A DNA stretch of 64,000 nt from Cherax quadricarinatus (GCF_038502225.1 NC_091372.1:10818642-10882641); one strand, 5' to 3'. Shown: positions 51,048 to 61,320, numbered from the stretch's first letter. The notes: a model not told the origin generated them from the letters alone. Program-made: numbers and translations.

Positions 51048-51985
51048 GAAGCTTACTTTTAAACAAGCAAGAAGCTTACTTTTAAGCAAGAAGCTTACTT
51101 TTAAGCAAGCAAGAAGCTTACTTTTAAACAAGCAAGAAGCTTACTTTTAAACAAGCAAGTAGCTTACTTTTAAACAAGCAAGAAGCTTACTTTTAAACAA
51201 GCAAGAAGCTTACTTTTAAGCAAGCAAGAAGCTTACTTTTAAACAAGCAAGAAGCTTACTTTTAAGCAAGCAAGAAGCTTTTAAGCAAGCAAGAAGCTTA
51301 CTTTTAAGCAAGCAAGAAGCTTACCTTTAAGCAAGCAAGAAGCTTAGTTTTCAGCAAACAAGAAACTTACTTTTAAACAAGCAAGAAGCTTACTTTTAAG
51401 CAAACAAGAAGCTTACTTTTAAGAAAGTGTGAGCTTACTTTTAAGCAAGGAAGAAGCTTACATTTAAGCAAGGAAGAAGCTTACTTTTAAGCAAGAAGCT
51501 TACTTTTAAGCAGTGAAAAAGCTTACTTTTAAGCAGTGAAAAAGCTTTTAAGCAAGGAAGCAGTTTACTTTTAAGCAAGAAAGAAGCTTACTTTTAAGCA
51601 AGGAAGAAGCTTACTTTTAAGCAAGGAAGAAGCTTACTTTTAAGCAAGGAAGAAGCTTACTTTTAAGCAAGGAAGAAGCTTACTTTTAAGCAAGGAAGCA
51701 GTTTACTTTTAAGCAAGAAAGAAGCTTACTTTTAAGCAAGGAAGAAGCTTACTTTTAAGCAAGGAAGAAGCTTACTTTTAAGAAAGGAAGCAGTTTACTT
51801 TTAAGCAAGGAAGAAGCTTACTTTAAGCAAGGAAGAAGCTTACTTTTAAGCAAGGAAGCAGTTTACTTTTAAGCAAGGAAGAAGCTTACTTTAAGCAAAG
51901 AAGAAGCTTTAAGTGAGCAAGCAAGCATACTTTTAAGCAAGTAACCTTACTTTTAAGCAGGCAAGCAAGCTTACTTTTTTTTACT
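51048..51985. repeat. 23-bp minisatellite carrying HindIII sites, about 40 units
   Basis: The unit is AAGCTTACTTTTAAGCAAGG plus AAG. Left units have AAACAAGCAAG, right units AAGCAAGGAAG, with a CAGTTTACTTTT variant every few units after 51550. AAGCTT in most units would give a short HindIII ladder. No long ORF. Confidence 0.93.
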
Positions 51986-52402
51986 CTTGCCTACTAACTC
52001 ATTCTACTACTAGCTTGCTTGTTTGTAAGCAAGCAAGCAAGCAAGCTTACTTTTACTTTACTTTTGTTTGACTATTAACCTCTGCCTACTACTTGCTTAC
52101 CTTTGCTTTTCTTACTTTTGTTTGCCTATTATCTCTTCCCACTTGTTTGTTTTTGCTTGTCTTACACTTAATTGTTTGCTTACTTTATTTTTTTTCTTGT
52201 TTTCTTACCCCTGAATTCCTGTCTATTTAATTTTCACTATTATTTGCTTGCTTGCATAGATTTACTTGCTTTCTTACTCTTGTTTGCCTGCTAAGTCTTA
52301 CTCCTTGTTTACGTCTCTCGAAACAAGCAGCAGTTCCTCAGTCCTGAATATTAATAATGTTATTCACTGAATAATAAGCAGTTACCTATACCATGAATAT
52401 TG
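51986..52402. other. Pyrimidine-rich spacer
   Basis: CTTGCTTG and TTGCCTACTA scraps resemble decayed inverted units of the preceding array. No gene was recognised. Confidence 0.5.
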
Positions 52403-52978
52403 ATTGATTATGCAAGAGCTAGTAAGGGGTTCTTGATCCAAGGCATCGTGGGCACGGTAAGAGGACATTTTATCAATGATTATGCTGGAGATGGTAAGGG
52501 GTTCTTGATCCAAGGCATCGTGGGCATGGTAAGAGGACATTTTATCGATGATTATGCTAGAGCTGGTAAGGGGTTCTTGATCCAAGGCATCGTGGGCATG
52601 GTAAGAGGACATTTTATCGATGATTATGCTGGAGCTGGTAAGGGGTTCTTGATCCAAGGCATCGTGGGCATGGTAAGAGGACATTTTATCGATGATTATG
52701 CTAGAGCTGGTAAGGGGTTCTTGATCCAAGGCATCGTGGGCATGGTAAGAGGACATTTTATCAATGATTATGCTGGAGCTGGTAAGGGGTTCTTGATCCA
52801 AGGCATCGTGGGCATGGTAAGAGGACATTTTATCAATGATTATGCTGGAGCTGGTAAGGGGTTCTTGATCCAAGGCATCGTGGGCATGGTAAGAGGACAT
52901 TTTATCAATGATTATGCTGGAGCTGGTAAGGGGTTCTTGATCCAAGGCATCGTGGGCATGGTAAGAGGACATTTTATC
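52403..52978. repeat. 72-bp minisatellite, eight units
   Basis: The unit contains GGTAAGGGGTTCTTGATCCA, AGGCATCGTGGGCATGG and TAAGAGGACATTTTATC. Eight units of exactly 72 bp, differing mainly at GGAGCT/AGAGCT and ATCAATG/ATCGATG. The 24-residue translations are open on both strands. The TTCTTGATCCAAGG part resembles the (AAT)-SINE motif CTCTTGATCCAAGG, so a SINE may have seeded it. Confidence 0.93.
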
Positions 52979-52984
52979 AACAAC

Positions 52985-53170
52985 AGAGAGCTTAACGTGT
53001 TACCAGAAAATACCACAGAGGAGACTGGACAACTATCTTCAAGTGCCAGATAAGCCAGGTTGTGATGGATATGTGGGCTACCAGCAGCAACAGTCTGGTT
53101 CACTAGGCCGGCCTGGCTCATGGCTGGGCTCCAGAAGTAGAAAAAGCCTTGAAACTCATCAAAGGTATAT
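52985..53170 (+). mobile_element. CR1-like LINE 3' tail, diverged
   Basis: AGCCAGGTTGTGATGGATAT, ACCAGCAGCAACAGTCTGGT and ACTAGGCCGGCCTGGCTCAT follow the CR1 tail order but are clearly older than the copy at 53255. Confidence 0.65.
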
Positions 53171-53254
53171 TAAAGGTTAATATATTGATGTCACTTGGAT
53201 TGAATTTGAATGCATCCCATTTCCCTGGGCCAGGTCCTTACAGGTTTAGCACTT

Positions 53255-53462
53255 CCCCCTGGCAGTCTTCAAGCTGGCACTGGACAAGCACCTAAAGTCA
53301 GTTCCTGATCAGCCGGGCTATAGCTCGTACGTTGGTTTGCGTGCAGCCAGCAGCAACAGCCTGGTTGATCAGGCTCTGATCCACCAGGAGGCCTGGCCAC
53401 AGACCGGGCCGCGGGGGCGTTGACCCCCGGAACTCTCTCCAGGTAAACTCCAGGTAAACTCC
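53255..53462 (+). mobile_element. CR1-like LINE 3' tail
   Basis: CTGGCAGTCTTCAAGCTGGC through GCGTTGACCCCCGGAACTCT and two CCAGGTAAACT units. It is nearly identical to 46262-46455. It begins immediately after an (AAT)-SINE scrap (CAGGTTTAGCACTTCCCC). Confidence 0.85.
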
Positions 53463-53521
53463 CCATGAATATAATGAAATTGATTGTGCGAGTGGGACTT
53501 TTATGATTGTGTAATGGTGAA

Positions 53522-53992
53522 CCAGTTGCATAATTATTAGTAACTCTCTCTTTTATCCTCGGTTCATTCTGGCTCAGTTGCATAATTATTAGTAACTCTC
53601 TCTTTTATCCTCGGTTCATTCTGGCTCAGTTGCATAATTATTAGTAACTCTCTCTTTTATCCTCGGTTCATTCTGGCTCAGTTGCATAATTATTAGTAGC
53701 TCTCTCTTTTATCCTCGGTTCATTCTGGCTCAGTTGCATAATTATTAGTAGCTCTCTCTTTTATCCTCGGTTCATTCTGGCTCAGTTGCATAATTATTAG
53801 TAACTCTCTCTTTTATCCTCGGTTCATTCTGGCTCAGTTGCATAATTATTAGTAACTCTCTCTTTTATCCTCGGTTCATTCTGGCTCAGTTGCATAATTA
53901 TTAGTAACTCTCTCTTTTATCCTCGGTTCATTCTGGCTCAGTTGCATAATTATTAGTAACTCTCTCTTTTATCCTCGGTTCATTCTGGCTCA
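53522..53992. repeat. 52-bp minisatellite, about nine units
   Basis: The unit contains CAGTTGCATAATTATTAGTA, ACTCTCTCTTTTATCCTCGG and TTCATTCTGGCT. Units are almost identical; a GTAGCTC variant marks two consecutive units (from about 53697 and 53749). Confidence 0.95.
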
Positions 53993-54021
53993 CTTGTGGC
54001 CACCAACTGTTAACTATAGAA

Positions 54022-54355
54022 TTACACATATATGCAACATCTGGGTATCTTCATTTGTAGATGTTTTGCTCTCCAGTGGCTTTATTAATACAGTACAAGG
54101 ACATAATGTGAAGACTGTGGAAATATATACAAAAGATGAGGTAATTAGTCCCTCTACCTTAGAATTGGTGAAGAGCACTGTAGTCCTGAAGACTACAGTG
54201 TGCTTCACCAACTACAAGACTCAGGGACTGATTACCTCATTCTTTTGTACTTAGTTCAACAGTCTTCACATCATGTCCTTGTATTGGACTAATAAAGCCA
54301 CTGGAGAGCAAAATATCTGCAAATAAAGATACCCAGATGTTGCACATGTGTCTAA
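54022..54355. repeat. Complete fold-back repeat, CAACATCTGGGTATC family
   Basis: The left arm ATGCAACATCTGGGTATCTT ... GCTCTCCAGTGGCTTTATTA is mirrored by TAATAAAGCCACTGGAGAGC ... GATACCCAGATGTTGCACAT. The arms are about 160 bp, and the centre (GTAGTCCTGAAGACTAC) is itself palindromic. Confidence 0.85.
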
Positions 54356-54429
54356 TTCATTATGTTGTTGGTATTTTACACCGTCCATGTACAACTGATA
54401 TCTGGTAATTTCTTCCAAGATACTGTGTA

Positions 54430-54720
54430 CTCGCCTAATTGTGGTTGCAGGGGTCGAGGCTCAGCTCCTGGCCCTGCCTCTTCACAGAGTGCTACTAGGT
54501 CCTCTCTCTTCCTGCTCCACGAGCTTTATCATACCTCATCTTAAAGCTATGTATGGTTCCTGCCTCCACGACCTCACTTGCTAGGCTGTTCCACTTCCTA
54601 ACAACTCTATGACTGAAGAAATACTTCCTAACATCCCTTTGACTCATCTGGGTCTTCACCTTCCAATTGTGACCCCTTGTTTCTGTGTCCCATCTCTGGA
54701 ACATCCTGTTCCCTGTGGGT
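54430..54720 (-). pseudogene. CR1/L2-like LINE ORF2 C-terminus fragment, antisense
   Basis: The minus-strand frame 54704-54495 reads RGHNWKVKTQMSQRDVRKYF, then FSHRVVRKWNSLASEVVEA and SFKMRYDK. This is the conserved C-terminal signature (RGH, RKY-F, R-V-V, W-N-S-L, V-V-A, F-K) of CR1/L2-type ORF2 proteins. It is only 69 codons; the rest is absent. Confidence 0.7.
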
Positions 54721-55680
54721 TTGCTGCTTTCTGGGAATACAACGCGTGGTCTTTTGAAAAATTAAGTGGCATCTGTAGTATAGATCAGTAATATTTTGTT
54801 CTGAGCTGTTGTCATGTAGGGGGGAATGATTAGGGGAATATGGGGGGTAAGAGGAGGGAGTTAGTAGGTAGGGGACATGCAGGCGAGGTGGTAGGAGATG
54901 ACAGGAGAGGTGAGCGGTAGGTAGGTAGGTAATGTGAGGTCACTGGTGACTACAACTTCACCTCTCATTACTCTACCCACCACTCCACACTACTCACCCT
55001 CTCACTACTTTAACTAAACATAAATAAATGGAGAAAAAAGAATAAATAACGGGGACAGTGAATATTATTATTCTACCCAAACACAGTTTATTATTAAGTC
55101 TTTGTACAATAATATATTTGGGAACAGAACATTATTGTGGTTTAGATAAATGGGGTAGTACACATAAGCAGTGAGACAGGGCACACAATCAACTTGACCA
55201 AAATGAATGTAACTTACAATATAGTTCAGAGGACAGTTCACTACAGGAACTAAGCCACAGGTCCCAAGACCTACACAGCACGAGTTCTGTGCCAAGCCAG
55301 TACTCTGCCCAGTGCCTCCAACAGTCTCCTCCAGAGACTTCAGCAGCCTTCTCCCGAGCCCTGCACCCCAGCAGCAGCTCCGCTCGAAGTCTCTGCTCAG
55401 GAGCTCTGCACCCCAGCAGCAACTCCGCTCGAATCTCCCTACTCAGCTCTTCCTTGGGCTTTTATGGTGGTCCAAGCACCCTCCACAACCACGTGTACGA
55501 CCTGACGCCTAGGTCTGATGCCGTCAAGAACAAAAGACCTCAGACATGGCTACAGACGTTTGCCAAGGCAAGGTGTGACCATATAATTGGTTAAATTAGG
55601 TCTCCCCAGAGACCTCACAAGCCCAGCTGAACTACATCACACTGTGAACAAAGTAATTGATTCTGTTGACACCACTATGG
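54721..55680. other. Unclassified, possible LTR-like block
   Basis: Purine-rich GGTAGGTAGGTAGG tracts lie near 54860-54945. Antisense AATAAA-like signals occur near 55090. A 45-bp direct duplication at about 55352-55440 (CTGCACCCCAGCAGCAGCTC and CTGCACCCCAGCAGCAACTC) is visible. The 55180-55590 part is GC-richer and could be an LTR or 5' leader. I could not find a second LTR or primer-binding site. Confidence 0.3.
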
Positions 55681-58600
55681 GTGGTGATGCTGTGGGTGGA
55701 GAGGACAGTGGGAGTGTTGCTGTGGGTGGAGAGGACAGTGGGAGTGTTGCTGTAGGTGGAGAGGGCAGTGGGAATGTTGCTGTGGGTGGAGAGGACAGTG
55801 GGAGTGTTGCTGTGGGTGGAGAGGACAGTGGGAGTGTTGCTGTGGGTGGAGAGGACAGTGGGAATGTTGCTGTGGTTGGAGAGGGCAGTGGGAGTGTTGC
55901 TGTGGGTGGAGAGGGGAGTGGGAGTGTTGCTGTGGGTGGAGAGGACAGAGGGAGTGTTGCTGTGGGTGGAGAGGGCAGTGGGAGTGTTGCTGTGGGTGGG
56001 GAGGGCAGTGGGAGTGTTGCTGTGGGTGGAGAGGACAGTGGGAGTGTTGCTGTGGGTGGAGAGGACAGTGGGAGTGTTGCTGTGGGTGGAGAGGGCAGTG
56101 GGAGTGTTGCTGTGGGTGGAGAGGACAGTGGAAGTGTTGCTGTGGGTGGAGAGGGCAGTGGGAGTGTGGCTGTGGGTGGTGAGGGCAGTGGGAGTGTTGC
56201 TGTGGGTGGAGAGGGCAGTGGGAGTGTTGTTGTGGGTGGAGAGGGCAGTGGGAGTGTGGCTGTGGGTGGTAAGGGCAGTGGGAGTGTTGCTGTGGGTGGA
56301 GAGGGCAGTGGGAGTGTTGCTGTGGGTGGAGAGGACAGTGGGAGTGTTGCTCTGGGTGGAGAGGACAGTGGGAGTGTGGCTGTAGGTGGAGTGGACAGTG
56401 GGAGTGTGGCTGTAGGTGGAGAGGACAGTGGGAGTGTTGCTGTGGGTGGAGAGGGCAGTGGGAGTGTTGCTATGGGTGGAGAGGACAGTGGGAGTGTGGC
56501 TGTGGGTGGAGAGGACAGTGGGAGTGTGGCTGTGGGTGGAGAGGACAGTGTGAGTGTTGCTGTAGGTGGAGAGGACAGTGGGAGTGTTGCTGTAGGTGGA
56601 GAGGACAGTGGGAGTGTTGCTGTTGGTGGAGAGGACAGTGGGAGTGTTGCTGTGGGTGGAGAGGACAGTGGGAGTGTTCCTGTGGGTGGAGAGGACAGTG
56701 GGAGTGTTGCTGTGGGTGGAGAGGGCAGTGGGAGTGTTGTTGTGGGTGGAGAGGGCAGTGGGAGTGTTGCTGTGGGTGGAGAGGACAGTGGGAGTGTTGC
56801 TGTGGGTGGAGAGGGCAGTGGGAGTGTTGCTGTGGGTGGAGAGGACAGTGGGAGTGCGGCTGTGGGTGGAGAGGGCAGTGGGAGTGTTGCTGTGGGTGGA
56901 GAGGACAGTGGGAATGTTGCTGTGGTTGGAGAGGGCAGTGGGAGTGTTGCTGTGGGTGGAGAGGGCAGTGGGAGTGTTGCTGTGGGTGGAGAGGACAGTG
57001 GGAGTGTTGCTGTGGGTGGAGAGGGCAGTGGGAGTGTTGCTGTGGGTGGGGAGGGCAGTGGGAGTGTTGCTGTGGGTGGAGAGGACAGTGGGAGTGTTGC
57101 TGTGGGTGGAGAGGACAGTGGGAGTGTTGCTGTGGGTGGAGAGGGCAGTGGGAGTGTTGCTGTGGGTGGAGAGGACAGTGGGAGTGTTGCTGTGGGTGGA
57201 GAGGACAGTGGGAGTGTGGCTGTGGGTGGTAAGGGCAGTGGGAGTGTTGCTGTGGGTGGAGAGGGCAGTGGGAGTGTTGCTGTGGGTGGAGAGGACAGTG
57301 GAAGTGTTGCTCTGGGTGGAGAGGACAGTGGGAGTGTGGCTGTAGGTGGAGTGGACAGTGGGAGTGTGGCTGTAGGTGGAGAGGACAGTGGGAGTGTTGC
57401 TCTGGGTGGAGAGGGCAGTGGGAGTGTTGCTGTGGGTGGAGAGGACAGTGGGAGTGTGGCTGTGGGTGGAGAGGACAGTGGGAGTGTGGCTGTGGGTGGA
57501 GAGGACAGTGTGAGTGTTGCTGTAGGTGGAGAGGACAGTGGGAGTGTTGCTGTAGGTGGAGAGGACAGTGGGAGTGTTGCTGTTGGTGGAGAGGACAGTG
57601 GGAGTGTTCCTGTGGGTGGAGAGGACAGTGGGAGTGTTGCTGTGGGTGGAGAGGGCAGTGGGAGTGTTGTTGTGGGTGGAGAGGGCAGTGGGAGTGTTCC
57701 TGTGGGTGGAGAGGACAGTGGGAGTGTTGCTGTGGGTGGAGAGGGCAGTGGGAGTGTTGCTGTGGGTGGAGAGGACAGTGGGAGTGCGGCTGTGGGTGGA
57801 GAGGGCAGTGGGAGTGTTGCTGTGGGTGGAGAGGGCAGTGGGAGTGTTGCTGTGGGTGGAGAGGACAGTGGGAGTGTGGCTGTAGGTGGAGAGGACAGTG
57901 GGAGTGTTGCTGTGGGTGGAGAGGGCAGTGGGAGTGTTGCTGTGGGTGGAGAGGACATTGGGAGTGTTGCTGTGGGTGGAGAGGACAGTGGGAGTGTTGC
58001 TGTGGGTGGAGAGGGCAGTGGGAGTGTTGCTGTGGGTGGAGAGGACATTGGGAGTGTTGCTGTGGGTGGAGAGGTCAGTGGGAGTGTTGCTGTTGGTGAA
58101 GAGGACAGTGGGAGTGTTGCTGTGGGTGGAGAGGGCAGTAGGAGTGTTGCTGTGGGTGGAGAGGACAGTGGGAGTGTTGCTGTGGGTGGAGAGGACAGTG
58201 GGAGTGTTGCTGTGGGTGGAGAGGACAGTGGGAGTGTTGCTGTGGGTGGAGAGGTCAGTGGGAGTGTGGCTGTAGGTGGAGAGGACAGTGGGAGTGTTGC
58301 TGTGGGTGGAGAGGACAGTGGGAGTGTTGCTGTGGGTGGAGAGGACAGTGGGAGTGTTGCTGTGGGTGGAGAGGTCAGTGGGAGTGTGGCTGTAGGTGGA
58401 GAGGACAGTGGGAGTGTTGCTGTGGGTGGAGAGGACAGTGGGAGTGTTGCTGTAGGTGGAGATGACAGTGGGAGTGTTGCTGTGGGTGGAGAGGACAGTG
58501 GGAGTGTTGCTGTGGGTGGAGAGGTCAGTGGGAGTGTTCCTGTCGGTGGAGAGGACAGTGGGAGTGTTGCTGTGGGTGGAGAGGTCAGTGGGAGTGTTCC

Positions 58601-59590
58601 TGTCGGTGGAGAGGACAGTGGGAGTGTTGCCGTAGGTGGAGAGGACAGTGGGAGTGTTCCTGTCGGTGGAGAGGACAGTGGGAGTGTGGCTGTGGGTGGA
58701 GAGTTCAGTGGGAGTGTGGCTGTAGGTGGAGTGGACAGTGGAAGTGTTGCTGTGGGTGGAGAGGTCAGTGGGAGTGTGGCTGTAGGTGGAGAGGACAGTG
58801 GGAGTGTTGCTGTGGGTGGAGACGTCAGTGGGAGTGTTGCTGTGGGTGGAGAGGTCAGTGGGAGTGTGGCTGTAGGTGGAGTGGACAGTGGAAGTGTTGC
58901 TGTGGGTGGAGAGGTCAGTGGGAGTGTGGCTGTAGGTGGAGAGGACAGTGGGAGTGTTGCTGTCGGTGGAGAGGACAGTGGGAGTGTGGCTGTGGGTGGA
59001 GAGGTCAGTGGGAGTGTGGCTGTAGGTGGAGAGGACAGTGGGAGTGTTGCTGTGGGTGGAGAGGTCAGTGGGAGTGTGGCTGTAGGTGGAGTGGACAGTG
59101 GAAGTGTTGCTGTGGGTGGAGAGGTCAGTGGGAGTGTGGCTGTAGGTGGAGAGGACAGTGGGAGTGTTGCTGTGGGTGGAGGGGACAGTGGGAATGTTGC
59201 TGTGGGTGGAGAGGGCAGTGGGAGTGTTACTGTGGGTGGAGAGGACAGTGGGAGTGTTGCTGTGAGTGGAGAGGGCAGTGGGAGTGTTGCTGTGGGTGGA
59301 GAGGACAGTGGGAGTGTTGCTGTGGGTGGAGTGGACAGTGGGAGTGTTACTGTTGGTGGAGAGGACAATGGGAGTGTTATTGTGGGTGGAGAGGATAATG
59401 GGAGTGTTATTGTGGGTGGAGAGGACAATGGGAGTGTTGCTGTGGGTGGAGAGGACAGTGGGAGTGTTGCTGTGGGTGGAGAGGACAGTGGGAGTGCGGC
59501 TGTGGGTGGAGAGGGCAGTGGGAGTGTTGCTGTGGGTGGAGAGGACAGTGGGAGTGTTGCTGTGGGTGGGGAGGGTGATGGGAGTGTCAG
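55681..59590. repeat. 30-bp minisatellite A, about 130 units in perfect register
   Basis: The unit is GGTGGAGAGGACAGTGGGAG plus TGTTGCTGTG. Successive units keep exact 30-bp spacing over about 3.9 kb with no insertion or deletion. Plus-strand translation is VGGEDSGSVA repeated (open 55587-59759); minus frames read NTPTVLSTHS and PPTATLPLSS. A segmental duplication is visible: markers at 56270, 56388 and 56543 recur 960 bp later, and those at 55861 and 55998 recur 1,050 bp later. Confidence 0.95.
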
Positions 59591-60302
59591 TGTGGATAAA
59601 GGTGGTGAGGGTGTCAGTGTGGGTGAAGAGGGTGGTGAGGGTGTCAGTGTGGGTGAAGAGGGTGGTGAGGGTGTCAATGTGGGTGAAGAGGGTGGTGAGG
59701 GTGTCAATGTGGGTGAAGAGGGTGGTGAGGGTGTCAGTGTGGGTGAAGAGGGTGGTTAGGGTGTCAGTGTGGGTGAAGAGGGTGGTGAGGGTGTCAATGT
59801 GGGTGAAGAGGGTGGTGAGGGTGTCAGTGTGGGTGAAGAGGATGGTGAGGGTGTCAGTGTGGGTGAAGATGGTGGTGAGGGTGTCAGTGTGGGTGAAGGG
59901 GGTGGTTAGGGTGTCTGTGTGGGTGAAGAGGGTGGTGAGGGTGTCAGTGTGGGTGAGGATGGTGGTGAGGGTGTCAGTGTGGGTGAAGAGGATGGTGAGG
60001 GTGTCAGTGTGGGTGAAGAGGGTGGTGAGGGTGTCAGTGTGGGTGAAGACAGTGGTGAGGGTGTCATTGTGGGTGAAGAGGATGGTGAGGGTGTCAGTGT
60101 GGGTGAAGAGGGTGGTGAGGGTGTCAGTGTGGGTGAAGACAGTGGTGAGGGTGTCATTGTGGGTGAAGAGGATGGTGAGGGTGTCAGTGTGGGTGAAGAG
60201 GGTGGTGAGGGTGTCAGTGTGGGTGAAGACAGTGGTGAGGGTGTCAGTGTGGGTGAAGAGGATGGTGAGGGTGTCAGCGTGGGTGAAGAGGATGGTGGGA
60301 GT
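59591..60302. repeat. 30-bp minisatellite B, about 24 units, contiguous and in phase with A
   Basis: The unit is GGTGAAGAGGGTGGTGAGGG plus TGTCAGTGTG. Aligned in phase, it matches the A unit at 22 of 30 positions. It keeps exact 30-bp spacing. A 90-bp higher-order repeat (GAAGAGG, GAAGACA, GAAGAGGA types) is visible over 60000-60260. Plus-frame TAG codons occur near 59757 and 59908, while one minus frame is open across both arrays. Confidence 0.93.
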
Positions 60303-60939
60303 GGAAAGGTTTAACCTATATACAACACTTGTACCACAATGTATAGTCCGACACAAGGTTGGTAATCAATTTTTAGCAAAGAACGATTATCCCACTTTTA
60401 ATCAAAAATGAAGATAATTAACGATTATTTAGGTTATTTCCTGCTCTCACTAAAATTAAAACCTTTTGAGTTTGGCTTATTTTCATTCTGTTCTTTTGAT
60501 CATTTCCCCAGGATGCCACCCACAAGAGTCACCTAACACCCATGCATTTATTTCTAGGTTAACAAGGGCAACAAATATACTCAACAGGGATTGGGAAAAG
60601 AAATTTTGGCATGGTGTCCTTATAAAGAGAAAAAAAACCATGCTCAGTACGCTAGATCAATACGAAAAGAAACCATGGTACAGGCGGGGTTTGAACCAGT
60701 GGTGAATCACTCTCCATGTGATTACAATTTCATGAGTTAAATAAGAAATGATCCAGAGACAAACTACAAAATTGCTTGCAAAGAAAGACAAAATGCACCA
60801 ACAGAAACTGCCTTTCGTACCTTGTTAGCTCATAAAAAATGGATGTGAAAGCCACACACAGAATCAAAAAAGGTTGTCAGAAACTTGTAAAAGGTTTTTA
60901 GCACTGTCTACAGGAACAGCTAGAAATGTTGGGTAAAAA
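60303..60939. other. Intergenic, degenerate antisense SINE fragment
   Basis: CCCCAGGATGCCACCCACAA and AACACCCATGCATTTATTTC (60508-60555) and a B-box complement-like GGCGGGGTTTGAACC (60683) suggest a decayed SINE. Nothing else was recognised. Confidence 0.5.
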
Positions 60940-61320
60940 GGATGCACGTGCAACTAATGCAACATTTAATTGTAATAATACATATAATCTTTTTTTTTTC
61001 TACAAGTACATGTACAAGGTATACAGGCTTGGCTAACACCAGTGACATACTAATGTATGGAGAGCCCCTGGTTATGTAGAGAATTTTGGGCAAACTAGGT
61101 CAGTTTTGTCTCCAGGATGTGACCCTCACCAGCTGACTAACACCCAGGTACCTATTTTACTGATAGGTGAATAGAGACAGCAGGTGTCTTAAGGAAATGC
61201 ATCCTAGTGTTTCCACCTGTACCTTAGTGCGGGAGCGAGTACGCTAGCAAACAAGTTATGGGATTGTGGCAACGTTTTGCCACAAAATGTCGCGTTAGTT
61301 GAACATGCGTCCTTTTACCT
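60940..61320. repeat. Fold-back repeat (CAACGTTT family) interrupted by a SINE
   Basis: ACGTGCAACTAATGCAACAT (60945) and TTGTGGCAACGTTTTGCC (61265), then ACAAAATGTCGCGTTAGTTG match the fold-back at 35538-35703. The SINE 60985-61262 lies between. Confidence 0.7.
60985..61262 (-). mobile_element. tRNA-derived SINE, long-tailed subtype, antisense
   Basis: A T run, then CTACAAGTACATGTACAAGG at the left and GACCCTCACCAGCTGACTAA in the body. The head at the right is decayed. It is the contiguous reference for the SINE split at 45250-46765. Confidence 0.8.

Noticed and set aside
52382..53053. 196- and 217-codon ORFs on opposite strands over the 72-bp array
   Set aside because: Both derive from eight 72-bp repeats; no start context or neighbouring exon.
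53522..53992. CRISPR-like array of direct repeats
   Set aside because: Units are contiguous without unique spacers and the DNA is clearly eukaryotic. The same holds for all other arrays here.
53994..54254. 86-codon plus-strand ORF and 65-codon minus ORF
   Set aside because: Both fall in the two arms of a perfect fold-back repeat and mirror each other.
54994..55600. LTR retrotransposon end
   Set aside because: Composition and AATAAA-like signals are suggestive, but no second LTR, primer-binding site or polypurine tract could be found; left as an unclassified block.
55587..59759. 1,390-codon Gly/Ser/Val-rich plus-strand ORF as a silk-like or structural protein
   Set aside because: It has no proper ATG context, ends at a chance TAG within array B, and is shadowed by equally long minus ORFs. 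Kept only as a finding to test.
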